A stretch of 64,000 nucleotides of DNA from Alphaproteobacteria bacterium (GTDB lineage: Bacteria; Pseudomonadota; Alphaproteobacteria; CACIAM-22H2): the NCBI GenBank assembly GCA_017308135.1, contig JAFKFM010000006.1, positions 127,724 through 191,723 of the forward strand. The letters are read 5' to 3'. This document shows, in pieces, positions 35,190-44,833 of this stretch. Both the position numbers and the translations under genes were made by a program. Below the pieces are notes generated by a model, which was not told where the DNA came from, searched no databases, and saw only the letters and a list, made by a program, of their open reading frames with translations. Within the stretch, counting starts at the first letter, position 1; every line of letters starts with the position of its first letter.

Positions 35190-36197
35190 TTACCTGCGCG
35201 GCGGCAGGTCGCCCATCACGAAGCGGATTTCCAGCATGCGCGCTTGTGTAACAGGCGGCGCGCCCGGCTGGCGGGCGAAGGGCTGGGCCGCGCGCGCGGC
35301 GACGACGAAGGATTCGAGCAACGAGCGCGCGTCGCGCGCTTCGGGATTGCGCGCGGATGCCGCGACGATCGCGTCGTAGTCGCCGATGATCCGCCGGTAG
35401 TCGAGCGGTGCGCGCGCGTTCATCTCGTCGCGCAACATGCCGTCGGGTTCGATGATGAAAAAGAAGGAAATCTGAATCTTCGCGAAGCGCGGATTGCTGT
35501 AATCGAGCATCCAGTTGCGCAGGATCTGCGCGAGCAGGAAATCCGTTTCCGCCTGGGTGACTTTTTCGGACGGCACGCCGCCGCCGACGGTCGGGCGCGC
35601 TTCGTCCTGCACTTGCGCCGGGCGCTGGGCGGGCGGGGCGGCCGGGGCCGCGCGGCGCGGCACCGGGGCGGGCGGCGGCGGGGCAAGCCCGTCGGGCGAG
35701 GTCGGCACGGGCGGCGCCTCGGCAGCGGCGGCGGGCGGCTCCGGCGCAACCGCCTCGCGATTGGCGGGCGATGGCGACGGGGCGGGTGTCGCGCGCCGGT
35801 CGATCGGCGGCACGGTTTCAGGCCGCGCATTGGGCGTGGGCGAGCTCGACCGTTCGGCCGGTGTGGCGGTTTCAAGCTGCGGCGGCAAAGGCGGCGGCGG
35901 CGGTGGTGCGACTTGCGGTGCGGGCGGCGGTTGCGGCACGCGCGGCGCCTCGCGCGCCGGCGGCGGTGCGGGCGGCGGCGGTGCGGGCGGCGGCGGCGGT
36001 TCGATAAATTCCATCGGGATCGCGACGATCTCGGGCTCGGCCGGCGGCAAATCGCGCCGTTCGGCGCCGACCCATAGAAACAGCAGCAGCAAATGCAGCA
36101 GGATCGACGCGATCAACGCCAATAGCAGCGGCTTGCCGCCGCCGGGCAACGGCGCGGTCGAAAGCCTGGAATCGGCGTCGATAACGGCGACGGCCAT
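35190..36197 (-). CDS. TonB/TolA-like protein with long proline-rich periplasmic region
   Basis: 335-residue protein: short cytoplasmic tail, one transmembrane helix (LLLALIASILLHLLLLFLWV, about 23-42), a Pro/Ala-rich extended region (about 48-215) and a folded C-terminal domain (about 220-335) with ILRNWMLDYSNPRFAKIQIS and IEPDGMLRD, as in TonB/TolA C-termini. Such proteins transmit the proton-motive force across the periplasm. No exbB/exbD or tolQ/tolR lies nearby. The family assignment is by architecture. Confidence 0.75.
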   Translation of the reverse strand: MAVAVIDADSRLSTAPLPGGGKPLLLALIASILLHLLLLFLWVGAERRDLPPAEPEIVAIPMEFIEPPPPPAPPPPAPPPAREAPRVPQPPPAPQVAPPPPPPLPPQLETATPAERSSSPTPNARPETVPPIDRRATPAPSPSPANREAVAPEPPAAAAEAPPVPTSPDGLAPPPPAPVPRRAAPAAPPAQRPAQVQDEARPTVGGGVPSEKVTQAETDFLLAQILRNWMLDYSNPRFAKIQISFFFIIEPDGMLRDEMNARAPLDYRRIIGDYDAIVAASARNPEARDARSLLESFVVAARAAQPFARQPGAPPVTQARMLEIRFVMGDLPPRR

Positions 36198-36206
36198 GCT
36201 GGTGCC

Positions 36207-37172
36207 TTACAACCAGCCCGTCTTCTTGAAGCGCCGATAGAGCAGCCCGCACGCCAATGCGATCGTGACGAGAGCGGCCGGATAGCCGTAATCCCAGTCG
36301 AGCTCCGGCATGTTTTTGAAGTTCATGCCCCAGATGCCGGCGAAGGCGGTGGCGACGGCGAAGATACCGGCCCAAGCCGCGAGGCGCTTGTTGACCTCGC
36401 TTTCTTCGATCGTGACCATCGACAGGTTCACCTGCATCGCAGTCGTCGCGGTGTCGCGCAAATCGTCGATCGACGCGTTGATGCGCAGCAGATGGTCGTA
36501 GACGTCGCGGAAATATTCCTGGCTATGCGTGCACACGGCGGGCACGCGCCCGCCATAGAGCTTGCTGACCCCTTCGATCAACGGCACCACCGCGTGGCGC
36601 AGGCACATGACCTTGCGCTTCAATTCGTAAAGCCGTTCGATATTCGCGCGCTGGCCGCCCTTTTCGAAGATCCGGTCTTCGATCGCCTCAAGCTCGGTCT
36701 CCAGCGCATCGACGACCGGGAAATAGCGATCGACCGCGGCGTCCATCAGCGCGTAGAGCACGAAGGAAGCGCCCTGCTTCAACAGATGCGGCTCGCGCTC
36801 GCAACGGTCGCGCACGCCCAGGAAGGTCTGCTTGGCGCGGCTGCGCACCGACAACACGTAGTTCGGGCCGACGAACACCGCGACCTCGCCGACCGATAAT
36901 TCGCCACCCTCGATATCCACGAGCTGAATGATCGCGAACAGCGAGTCGCCATATTCCTCGATCTTCGGGCGCTGATGGCCGCGCAGCGCGTCTTCGACCG
37001 CCAATTCGTGCAGGCCGAATTCGCGGCGCATCGCCTCCATCTCCGCCTGGTCGGGATCGCGCATGGCGACCCAAACGAAGGTCCCGGGCGTGTGCAGGAC
37101 TTCGCTGATCCGTTCGACGGGAATGTCGGAGAGCTTCTTGCCCTCCTGATAGGCGACGCAATTCAGCAGCAT
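36207..37172 (-). CDS. corA: CorA-family magnesium/cobalt transporter
   Basis: 321-residue divalent cation channel. The selectivity motif GMN is in FAGIWGMNFKNMPE near 288, between the two C-terminal helices; the cytoplasmic N-terminal domain shows VEDALRGHQRPKIEEYGDSL near 59 and the long stalk helix before the membrane part, and the C-terminal RRFKKTGWL is typical. ATG 37172 is chosen; the frame is open to 37367 but without family similarity. Carries cobalt in other species, of interest beside a cobalamin maker, but no B12 link is shown. Confidence 0.94.
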   Translation of the reverse strand: MLLNCVAYQEGKKLSDIPVERISEVLHTPGTFVWVAMRDPDQAEMEAMRREFGLHELAVEDALRGHQRPKIEEYGDSLFAIIQLVDIEGGELSVGEVAVFVGPNYVLSVRSRAKQTFLGVRDRCEREPHLLKQGASFVLYALMDAAVDRYFPVVDALETELEAIEDRIFEKGGQRANIERLYELKRKVMCLRHAVVPLIEGVSKLYGGRVPAVCTHSQEYFRDVYDHLLRINASIDDLRDTATTAMQVNLSMVTIEESEVNKRLAAWAGIFAVATAFAGIWGMNFKNMPELDWDYGYPAALVTIALACGLLYRRFKKTGWL

Positions 37173-37230
37173 GGGGGCGCCCCGGGGTGAACGGGCGCAC
37201 CCTAGCAGGACGCCCGCGAACTGGCACGTC

Positions 37231-38154
37231 TCAGAACACCGACCAGCCGGTCCGCGCGGCGAGTTTTTCCAGCGCCAGCCCGCCCAGCAACGATGTGCCC
37301 GCCGTCCCCAGCCCCGGCGACCAGACCGCGATTGCCGCCCGTTTGGGCGCCACGGCCAGAATGCCACCGCCCACGCCGCTTTTGCCCGGCAGGCCGACGC
37401 GGAAGGCGAAATCGCCCGACGCGTCGTAATGGCCGCAGGTCATCATGACCGCGCAAATACGCCGCGCACCCGCCGCGTCGATCACCCGGCGCTTGGCCAA
37501 CGGATCGACGCCTTCATTGGCGAGGTAGAGCCCCGCGCGCGCCAAGGCAAGGCAGCTCGCCGCGATGGCGCATTGGCCGAAATAGACGGCCAGCACGTCG
37601 TCGATCGGATTATGGATATTGCCGAAGGCGCGAATGAAATTCGCAAGGCTGGCGTTGCGGAACCCCGTCGCCGCTTCCGAAGCCGCGACTTCCGCGTCGC
37701 GCGTGACGGGTTCGCCGCCTGCACGTTCACGCATGAACGCCAGAATATCGGCGGCCGTCTCGTCCCGCCCGCGCCCGTCGAGCAGCGTGTCAGTCACGAC
37801 CAGCGCCCCCGCGTTGATCAGCGGATTGCGCGGAATGCCGCGCTCGGCCTCCAGCTGCACGATCGAATTGAACGGCGAGCCCGACGGCTCGCGCCCGACC
37901 CGCGTCCAAAGCTCCGCACCCGACCGGCCCAGCGCCATCGTCAGCGTGAAGACCTTCGAGATACTCTGGATCGAGAACGGCGTTTTCGCGTCGCCCGCGA
38001 TCGCCGCCTTGCCATCGAGATCGACGACCGCGAGGCCGAATTTCTTGGCGTCGACCCGCGCCAAAGCCGGGATGTAATCCGCGACCTTGCCTTCGCCGCG
38101 CCGCGGGGCCAGTTCGGCGTGGATCTCGTCGACGATGTTTTGCAGATCGGTCAT
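37231..38154 (-). CDS. glsA: Glutaminase
   Basis: 307-residue serine-dependent glutaminase that hydrolyses glutamine to glutamate and ammonia. The beta-lactamase-like fold carries the catalytic S64-I-S-K67 in [13 protein letters not shown], then [10 protein letters not shown] near 108, and [12 protein letters not shown] near 259. Length and motifs are those of the GlsA/YbaS family. ATG 38154 is selected as the family start; the frame continues upstream only as a shadow. Confidence 0.94.
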   Translation of the reverse strand: MTDLQNIVDEIHAELAPRRGEGKVADYIPALARVDAKKFGLAVVDLDGKAAIAGDAKTPFSIQSISKVFTLTMALGRSGAELWTRVGREPSGSPFNSIVQLEAERGIPRNPLINAGALVVTDTLLDGRGRDETAADILAFMRERAGGEPVTRDAEVAASEAATGFRNASLANFIRAFGNIHNPIDDVLAVYFGQCAIAASCLALARAGLYLANEGVDPLAKRRVIDAAGARRICAVMMTCGHYDASGDFAFRVGLPGKSGVGGGILAVAPKRAAIAVWSPGLGTAGTSLLGGLALEKLAARTGWSVF

Positions 38155-38167
38155 GCCGACTGGAAGA

Positions 38168-39379
38168 CTATCGTCCGGATTCAAGAAACGCGAGAACGCC
38201 CTTGGCCGCCGCGTGACCGGTGGCGAAACAGGCTTGCAGCAAATACCCGCCGGTCGGCGCTTCCCAATCGAGCATTTCGCCCGCGACGAACACGCCCGGC
38301 AGATCGCGCAGCATGTAGTGCGCGTCGATCCCGCCGAAAGCCACACCGCCGGCGGAGGAAATCGCGCGGTCGATCGGCGCCATCGCGACCAGCGTGATCG
38401 GCACCGATTTGATCGCCGCCGCCACGCCCGAAGCGTCGAGCTTGGCGACGTTGCGGTCTTCCTGCAGCAGCGCCAAGGCGGCGGGCGGCAGCGCCACGGC
38501 GCGGCGCACCCAGGTGGCGAAGGATTTTGTCCCGCGCGGCTTGTCGAGCTTGGCGTGCAGTTCGGCAAAGCTCATATCGGGTACGAGATCGATCCGCGCG
38601 GTCGCGTAGCCGTCGCGCAAAATCGCGTCGCGCAACGGCCCCGACAGCGCGTAGATCGCCCCGCCTTCGATGCCTTCGCGCGTCAGCATCGCTTCGCCGC
38701 GCGCGCGCTTATCGCCGAACGCGATCGCGATGCGTTTGAGCGGCGTGCCCGCGTGGTTCGCGGCCAGATGCGCCGACCATGTTGCGACGAAACCGCAATT
38801 CGACGGCTGCAATTTCGCGACATTCACGCCGCGCGCGGCGAGTGTATCGACCCATGCGCCATCCGAGCCGAGCTTGGGCCAGCTGGCCCCGCCCAGCGCC
38901 AGGATCGTCGCGTCGGCTTTGAACGTGACGTCGCCGTCCGGCGTTTCGAAACGCAACGCGCCATCGTCGGTCCAGCCGATCCAGCGATGCCGCGCGCGCA
39001 GTTCCACGCCCAGCCGCGAAAGTTCGCGCAGCCACGCGCGCGCCAAAGGCGAGGCCTTCATCGCTTTGGGAAATACGCGGTTGGACGAGCCGACGAAGGT
39101 TTCGGCCCCCAACCCATCGGCCCATTCGCGCAATTTCGCAGGCGGAAAGTCGCGGATCGCCGCTTCCAAGTTCGGCGCGGCGCCCGCATAGCGCGCAAGG
39201 AACGGATCGAGCGCTTCGCCATGCGTCAGATTCAAACCGCCGCGCCCGGCGAGCAGGAATTTGCGCAACGGCGCGGCCATAAGGTCGAACACGACCGGGG
39301 CCAGCCCCGCTTGTGCCAGGACTTGCGCGGCGAACAACCCGGCGGGGCCCGCCCCGATAATGGCAACCTTGCGCGTCAC
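38168..39379 (-). CDS. HI0933/YhiN-like FAD-dependent flavoprotein
   Basis: 403-residue flavoprotein of the HI0933/BaiN-like family (TIGR03862 type). Rossmann motif [16 protein letters not shown] at 7-22, GRGGLNLTH near 46-54 (family signature), [18 protein letters not shown] near 161 and the C-terminal FAD block [20 protein letters not shown]. Physiological substrate unknown. Its ATG overlaps the chemoreceptor stop as ATGA and glsA follows after 13 nt. Confidence 0.88.
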   Translation of the reverse strand: MTRKVAIIGAGPAGLFAAQVLAQAGLAPVVFDLMAAPLRKFLLAGRGGLNLTHGEALDPFLARYAGAAPNLEAAIRDFPPAKLREWADGLGAETFVGSSNRVFPKAMKASPLARAWLRELSRLGVELRARHRWIGWTDDGALRFETPDGDVTFKADATILALGGASWPKLGSDGAWVDTLAARGVNVAKLQPSNCGFVATWSAHLAANHAGTPLKRIAIAFGDKRARGEAMLTREGIEGGAIYALSGPLRDAILRDGYATARIDLVPDMSFAELHAKLDKPRGTKSFATWVRRAVALPPAALALLQEDRNVAKLDASGVAAAIKSVPITLVAMAPIDRAISSAGGVAFGGIDAHYMLRDLPGVFVAGEMLDWEAPTGGYLLQACFATGHAAAKGVLAFLESGR

Positions 39380-41334
39380 GCCGCCTGCTTGGCGACCAGC
39401 GCCGAGACCACGCGCCGGACGGCTTCGTTCTGGTTGAGGCTGATGCCCACACCATCCGCATTGCGGCGCACGACGCGCCCGATCAGCGCTTCGGCGAAAC
39501 CCACCGGCGTCACCCGCAATTGGGTGCCGATCGGCGCATCCAGCGCGCCGTCGACCAACGCACCGGCGCTGGAGACGTTGAGCAGCTTGGCGTCATTCGT
39601 GCGGCCGGCATATTCGATGCGGCACGCGACGTTGCAATCGTGACGCTCGAACATGCGCCGTTCGCCCGCGTTGCGCATCGAGTCGAGGAATTCTTCGACC
39701 TCGCTACGCAGCTCGCTGGCCTGTTTCGACAGATCGCTTGCCGCATTCAGCACTTCGCCGGCGGCCGAGCCGGTTTCGGCGGCGGCTTGCGAGACGTGAT
39801 CGATCGACGCGGTGACCGAGCGGGTCGAATCGCTGGCGTGCTGGACGTTGCGCACGATGTCTTGCGTCGTCGCGCCCTGCTCCTCGACGGCGGCGGCGAT
39901 GGCGGACGAGATCTGGCTGACCTGCCCGATGATCTTGGACACGTTGGCGAGCGACGAGCTCGCCTCGCCCGTGGCGCTTTGCACGGCCTTGATCTTCGCC
40001 GCGATTTCCTCGGTCGCCTTGGATGTCTGGTTGGCGAGGTTCTTGACCTCCGACGCGACGACCGCGAAGCCCTTGCCCGCTTCGCCCGCGCGCGCGGCTT
40101 CGATCGTGGCGTTGAGCGCCAGCAGATTCGTCTGGCCCGCGATGTCGTTGATGAGCTTCACCACGTCGCCGATCTGGGCGGCCGCATCGACCAGCCCCGC
40201 AACGATACGGTCGGTCTTTTCGGTCTCACCCACGGCGTCGGCGGCGATCTTGGTCGCGTCTTCGACCTGGCGGCCGATTTCGCGCACGGTCGCCAGCATT
40301 TCCTCGGTCGCGCCCGCGACGGTCGCGAGATTTTCCGACGACGCGGTCGCCGCGCGCGACACGGTTTCGGCTTGGCTGCGCGTCGTGTCGGCGGTGTCGG
40401 TCATCGTCTTGGACGTCGCCTGCATTTCGTCGGCCGCGGCCGACAAGGTTTGCAGCACGCTCGACACGGCGGTGTTGAAATCCGCCGTCAATTGCTCGAC
40501 CGCGGCTTGGCGGCGCGCTTTGGCTTCGCGTTCGGCTTCCGCCGCCTGTTCGAGCTTGCGCTGCGCGCGGCCCTTCTCGACGAACACGGCCAAAGCGCGC
40601 GCCAATTCGCCGATCTCGTCCGGACGATCGGTGTCCGGCACGGTCACGTCGAGCTTGCCGTCGGCGACTTCGCCGATCAGCGCGACTTTGGCGTTCAACG
40701 GGCGCGCGATCGAGCGCGACAGCACGAAGCCGATCGCGAAAATGACGCCGCCCGCGACGATCAGGATGGCGCCCAGGATCATCGCCTTGCGGATCAGTTC
40801 GGCCTGAATGTCGTCGACATAGACGCCCGAGCCGACGATCCAGCCCCAGGGCTGGAAGCCGCGCACGAAGGAGATCTTCTCGACCGGCTTCTCGAAGCCG
40901 GGCTTGGGCCACAGATACGGCACGAACCCCGCCCCCGCTTCGCGCACCTTGGTCGCGAATTCGCGGAACAGGAACTTGCCGGTCGGGTCCTTAACCTCGG
41001 CCACGCTCTTGCCGTCGAGATCGGGGCGGAAGGGATGCATGATGACGTTTGGCGCGCCATCCTGCACCCAGACATAGTCGTTGTCGCCGTAGCGCAACGC
41101 CTTCAGCGCGGCCAGCGCGCCCGCCTTCGCGGCGTCGACGGCCAAGCGGCCTTCCTTCGCGTCCGTCTCGAATTTCGCGACGATCGACACCGCCGCGTCG
41201 ACGATCGCCTGGCTGCGGCGGCCCGCGTCGTCGCGCATCTGGCTGTTGAACACCGTCAGCGCCGTGCCCGCGACGATCGCCATGCCGATCAAAGCGAGTG
41301 CGGGGATGACGGCGAGTTTGGTCGAGATGCGCAT
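39376..41334 (-). CDS. Methyl-accepting chemotaxis protein with Cache sensor and C-terminal PilZ domain
   Basis: 652-residue chemoreceptor. TM1 (about 7-28), a periplasmic single Cache domain (about 35-185; [18 protein letters not shown] and [12 protein letters not shown]), TM2 (about 186-208), HAMP (about 209-262), signalling domain with tip [20 protein letters not shown] and [16 protein letters not shown], then a PilZ domain (about 552-645) with the c-di-GMP-binding RxxxR in RRMFERHD and NxSxxG in NVSSAG. It should couple chemotaxis to c-di-GMP levels. ATGA-coupled to the flavoprotein gene. Confidence 0.92.
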   Translation of the reverse strand: MRISTKLAVIPALALIGMAIVAGTALTVFNSQMRDDAGRRSQAIVDAAVSIVAKFETDAKEGRLAVDAAKAGALAALKALRYGDNDYVWVQDGAPNVIMHPFRPDLDGKSVAEVKDPTGKFLFREFATKVREAGAGFVPYLWPKPGFEKPVEKISFVRGFQPWGWIVGSGVYVDDIQAELIRKAMILGAILIVAGGVIFAIGFVLSRSIARPLNAKVALIGEVADGKLDVTVPDTDRPDEIGELARALAVFVEKGRAQRKLEQAAEAEREAKARRQAAVEQLTADFNTAVSSVLQTLSAAADEMQATSKTMTDTADTTRSQAETVSRAATASSENLATVAGATEEMLATVREIGRQVEDATKIAADAVGETEKTDRIVAGLVDAAAQIGDVVKLINDIAGQTNLLALNATIEAARAGEAGKGFAVVASEVKNLANQTSKATEEIAAKIKAVQSATGEASSSLANVSKIIGQVSQISSAIAAAVEEQGATTQDIVRNVQHASDSTRSVTASIDHVSQAAAETGSAAGEVLNAASDLSKQASELRSEVEEFLDSMRNAGERRMFERHDCNVACRIEYAGRTNDAKLLNVSSAGALVDGALDAPIGTQLRVTPVGFAEALIGRVVRRNADGVGISLNQNEAVRRVVSALVAKQAA

Positions 41335-41477
41335 TCGAGAGGAACTCCGATTGTATTTTCGAGATCGGCGAATGTGATGCCGTTACATGAGCCCAATCTG
41401 AAATGCTACGTCGGATGGCGCAGCATTTTTGCGTCGCGTCGTGACCTTATGTCGCAGCGCCGCCAGGGACGCCAATA

Positions 41478-42029
41478 TCATCTGCGCCGCCACGGGGCGA
41501 TCCATCGCCGCACGGTATCGCGCACCGCGCGGGCCGTTTCCCGCGCGACGCGCAACGCCGCCAGCGCGCCCGGCAGGGTCATCAACGCGGCATAGAGCTT
41601 CGCGCGCAACGCCAGTACCGCGTGATGCAGCCACGCATACCACGGGATCGACAGCAATTTCGGCGTTGCGATCGCGTGCAGGCGCAAGATCACCGCGAAC
41701 TCGAACGCCTTGGCGGCGAGCAGCAGGGCGAGCCCCGGCCAGAACTTGCCCGTCGCCATCCACCACAGCGCGACCGCCTTGGGCGGCTCCAGCAACACGA
41801 CGGGCACGGCCAGCACGAGCAAGGCGCCGTATGCCGGTAACGCGGCGATCGCCTGCTCCACGCGATGCCAGAAGGCGAGCTTCGCCAGCAGGTTGAGAAT
41901 GGGCGCGATCGCCCACATGACCAGATCGGCGAGGAGGAAGTAGAGCACGGCCGGGATCGCGAATAACGCGCGCGCCAAACGCCCCAAGAAATGGCCGAGA
42001 CCGGAAAACATGCGCCGCAAAACTACCAT
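41478..42029 (-). CDS. Hypothetical inner-membrane protein
   Basis: 183-residue protein with four hydrophobic stretches (about 15-35, 37-52, 68-85 and 95-115) and a basic, amphipathic C-terminal third rich in Arg/Ala. No conserved domain recognised. A second in-frame ATG at 42011 (MFSGLGHF) may be the real start. It lies divergent from the GGDEF gene with a 79-bp gap and 143 bp upstream of the chemoreceptor start. Confidence 0.65.
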   Translation of the reverse strand: MVVLRRMFSGLGHFLGRLARALFAIPAVLYFLLADLVMWAIAPILNLLAKLAFWHRVEQAIAALPAYGALLVLAVPVVLLEPPKAVALWWMATGKFWPGLALLLAAKAFEFAVILRLHAIATPKLLSIPWYAWLHHAVLALRAKLYAALMTLPGALAALRVARETARAVRDTVRRWIAPWRRR

Positions 42030-42108
42030 GCGAATTCGGCGAATAGGGGGCGCGATTTACCGAAGCGAAACATCTGCCATAGTATGTTCGGCGTTCCGCC
42101 GAAGACGG

Positions 42109-43095
42109 ATGGAGACGCCTTTGCTCGCCCCCGCTTTGCCCCCCGACGACGACGAACGCCTGCGGCTTTTGGCCGATCTGGCGATCCTCGACTCGCCGCC
42201 CGAAGAGCAATTCGACCGCATCGTGCGGCTCGCCAAAAAGATGTTCGACGTGCCGATCGCGCTGGTGAGCTTGGTCGACGCGAACCGGCAATGGTTCAAG
42301 GCCTGTATCGGCCTGCCGGTGCGCGAAACCGGGCGCGACGTGTCGTTTTGCGGCCACGCGATTTTGGGCGACGAGATTTTCGTGGTCGAAGACACTTACG
42401 ATGATCCGCGCTTCGCCGATAATCCGCTGGTGATCGGCGCGCCGTTCATCCGCTTCTATGCGGGCCAGCCGCTGCGCGTCGCGGGCGGCCTTAAGATCGG
42501 CACGCTTTGTATCATCGATACCGCACCGCGCGATTTCCCCGCCGAAGATCGCGCGGCGCTACGCGATCTTGCCGCCGTGCTGGAACGCGAACTGGCGGCG
42601 ATGCATTTAGCGACGGTCGACGAGTTGACCGGCTTGACGAACCGGCGCGGCTTCGCGGCGCAAGGCCAAAAGGCGTTTAGCCTGGCGCGGCGCTTGAAGC
42701 TGCCGATGGCCGCAATCGCCTTCGACCTCGACAAGTTCAAAGCGATCAACGACACCTACGGTCACGCGACCGGCGATGCGGCGTTGCGCGTGTTCGCCGA
42801 CGCGCTGCGCCGTTCGGTGCGCGATGCCGACGTAACGGCAAGGCTGGGCGGCGACGAGTTCGCGGCGTTGCTGATCGATTGTCCGGCCGACCGGATCGAC
42901 GCGGTGATCGCGCGCATCCGGACGCTTATCGTCGCGCGCGTCACGGAAACGGGTTTCCCCGCCGCCATCGAATTCAGCGCGGGCTTCGCCGCGATCGACG
43001 CCGATGCCGCCGCGGATTTCGACGCGGCGATGGCGCAAGCCGATGCGGAAATGTACCGGCGGAAAAACGCGCGCAAAGCCGCGCGCGGCGCTTAG
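42109..43095 (+). CDS. GAF-GGDEF diguanylate cyclase
   Basis: 328-residue soluble c-di-GMP synthase. GAF domain about 18-160 (DRIVRLAKKMFDVPIALVSL, SFCGHAIL), linker DELTGLTNRRGF at 171-182, and catalytic GGDEF at 247-251 in ARLGGDEFAAL. The inhibitory I-site RxxD (RDAD, 238-241) stands the usual five residues before GGDEF, so product inhibition is expected. ATG 42109 is the family-like start. Its stop overlaps the convergent ABC-F stop by 4 nt. Close to a PilZ chemoreceptor, which could read its product. Confidence 0.93.
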   Translation: METPLLAPALPPDDDERLRLLADLAILDSPPEEQFDRIVRLAKKMFDVPIALVSLVDANRQWFKACIGLPVRETGRDVSFCGHAILGDEIFVVEDTYDDPRFADNPLVIGAPFIRFYAGQPLRVAGGLKIGTLCIIDTAPRDFPAEDRAALRDLAAVLERELAAMHLATVDELTGLTNRRGFAAQGQKAFSLARRLKLPMAAIAFDLDKFKAINDTYGHATGDAALRVFADALRRSVRDADVTARLGGDEFAALLIDCPADRIDAVIARIRTLIVARVTETGFPAAIEFSAGFAAIDADAAADFDAAMAQADAEMYRRKNARKAARGA

Positions 43096-44714
43096 CCGCG
43101 CAGGCCCGGCGCTTCCTGGCCCGTGCGCGCGACGTATTCGACATAACCGCCGTCGTAGCGATGCACGCCGTCGGGCGTGATTTCGAGCACGCGGTTGGAC
43201 AAAGCCGCCAGGAAATGCCGGTCGTGGGAGACGAACAGCATCGTCCCTTCGTAATCGGCCAAGGCCGCGATCAGCATTTCCTTGGTCGCGATGTCGAGAT
43301 GGTTCGTCGGCTCGTCGAGCACCAGGAAATTCGGCGGATCGTAGAGCATCAACGCCATCACGAGGCGCGCCTTCTCGCCGCCCGACAACACGCGGCAGCG
43401 CTTCTCCACATCGTCGCCCGAGAAGCCGAAGCAACCGGCGAGCGTGCGCAAACTGCCTTGGCCCGCGCGCGGAAACGCGTTCGAGAGCTGTTCGAAAACC
43501 GTGTTGTCGCCGTCGAGCAATTCCATCGCGTGCTGGGCGAAATAGCCGAGCTTGACCGAACCGCCGAGCGTGACGATGCCCGCATCGGGCTCGGTCGAAC
43601 CGGTGACGAGTTTCAATAGCGTCGACTTGCCGGCCCCGTTGACACCCATCACGCACCAACGCTCCTTGCGCCGGATCATCAGGTCGAAACCGTCGTAGAT
43701 CTTCTTCGCGCCGTAGGCTTTGGCCACGCCCTTCAACGTCACGACATCGTCGCCCGAGCGCGGCGGGGCGGGAAAATCGAACGCGACGGTCTGGCGGCGG
43801 CGCGGCGGCTCGATCTTCTCGATCTTGTCGAGCTTCTTCACCCGGCTTTGCACCTGGGCGGCGTGGCTGGCGCGCGCCTTGAAACGCTCGATGAATTTGA
43901 TTTCCTTGGCCAGCATCGCCTGCTGGCGCTCGAACTGCGCCTGCTGCTGCTTTTCGTTCTGCGCGCGCTGGGCTTCGTAGAATTCGTAGTCGCCGGAATA
44001 GGTGTTGAGAGTACCGCCGTCGATCTCGACGATCTTGCCGACGACGCGGTTCATGAAGGCGCGATCATGCGCGGTCATCATCAACGCGCCGTCATAATTC
44101 TTCAGGAACGCTTCCAGCCAGATGATGCTTTCGATGTCGAGATGGTTGCTGGGCTCGTCGAGCAGCATCACGTCGGGCCGCATCAGCAGAATGCGCGCGA
44201 GTGCCACGCGCATCTTCCAGCCACCCGACAGCATGCCCACATCGCCGTCCATCATCTCCTGGCTGAAGCCGAGCCCCGCCAGGGTTTCGCGCGCGCGCGC
44301 GTCGAGCGCGTAGCCGCCCAACTCCTCGAACCGCGCTTGGACCTCGCCGAAGCGTTCGACCAGCGTGTCGAGTTCGTCGGCGTGATCGGGATCGCCCATT
44401 TTGGCTTCGAGGCTGCGCAGCTCCGCCGCGACTTCCGACACGGGGCCCGCCCCATCCATCGTTTCGGCGACGGCGCTGCGCCCGGACATTTCGCCCACAT
44501 CCTGGCTGAAATAACCGATCGTGGTGCCGCGCTCGACCATCACCTGGCCTTCGTCCGGCGGCTCTTGGCCCGCGATCAGGCGGAAGATCGTCGTCTTGCC
44601 CGCCCCGTTGGGGCCGACAAGGCCGATCTTCTCGCCGCGATTGAGGACGGCCGACGCCTCGATGAACAGAATTTGCGCGCCGTTGCGCTTGGAGATGTTG
44701 TCGAGGCGGATCAT
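43092..44714 (-). CDS. ABC-F family ATPase (ribosome-associated, YbiT/Uup-like)
   Basis: 540-residue soluble protein with two ABC domains and no membrane part. Domain 1: GPNGAGKTTIF near 34, LSGGWKMRVALARIL, LLDEPSNHLD; linker about 240-310, rich in Gln/Lys, as in translation factors; domain 2: GVNGAGKSTLL near 350, LSGGEKARLVMALML, VLDEPTNHLD. ABC-F proteins act on the ribosome or give antibiotic resistance. The ATG at 44714 (MIRLDNISK) fits the family. A repeated promoter-like element lies just upstream (44751). Confidence 0.92.
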   Translation of the reverse strand: MIRLDNISKRNGAQILFIEASAVLNRGEKIGLVGPNGAGKTTIFRLIAGQEPPDEGQVMVERGTTIGYFSQDVGEMSGRSAVAETMDGAGPVSEVAAELRSLEAKMGDPDHADELDTLVERFGEVQARFEELGGYALDARARETLAGLGFSQEMMDGDVGMLSGGWKMRVALARILLMRPDVMLLDEPSNHLDIESIIWLEAFLKNYDGALMMTAHDRAFMNRVVGKIVEIDGGTLNTYSGDYEFYEAQRAQNEKQQQAQFERQQAMLAKEIKFIERFKARASHAAQVQSRVKKLDKIEKIEPPRRRQTVAFDFPAPPRSGDDVVTLKGVAKAYGAKKIYDGFDLMIRRKERWCVMGVNGAGKSTLLKLVTGSTEPDAGIVTLGGSVKLGYFAQHAMELLDGDNTVFEQLSNAFPRAGQGSLRTLAGCFGFSGDDVEKRCRVLSGGEKARLVMALMLYDPPNFLVLDEPTNHLDIATKEMLIAALADYEGTMLFVSHDRHFLAALSNRVLEITPDGVHRYDGGYVEYVARTGQEAPGLRG

Positions 44715-44750
44715 GTGTCGCGGGCGTTCCAAAAGAAACGCCGGGCGGGG

Positions 44751-44804
44751 CGCCCGGCGCGTCGAGGCCGCGCTTAAATCACGTTAGGGCGCTTGCGTCC
44801 AGAC
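44751..44804. repeat. Dispersed element, copy 1 (between ABC-F gene and lysE)
   Basis: About 52 bp matching copy 2 at 45549 with five differences. Read on the minus strand, towards the ABC-F gene, it contains TGGACG, 17 nt, TTTAAG, a spacing that would suit a promoter. The core GCGCTTAAAT with TTGCGTC downstream is shared by all three copies. Confidence 0.65.
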
Positions 44805-44833
44805 CGGCGGCGGGCGCCGCGACACGCGCGGAT

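Noticed and set aside
35870-36010. Tandem repeat or CRISPR-like array
   Set aside because: The repeated GGCGG/GGTGC units are codons of the Pro/Ala-rich region of the TonB-like protein, without regular spacers.
39520-41595. 691-codon plus-strand frame opposite the chemoreceptor
   Set aside because: Arg/Gly/Asp-rich antisense translation of a coiled-coil protein gene; no motif.
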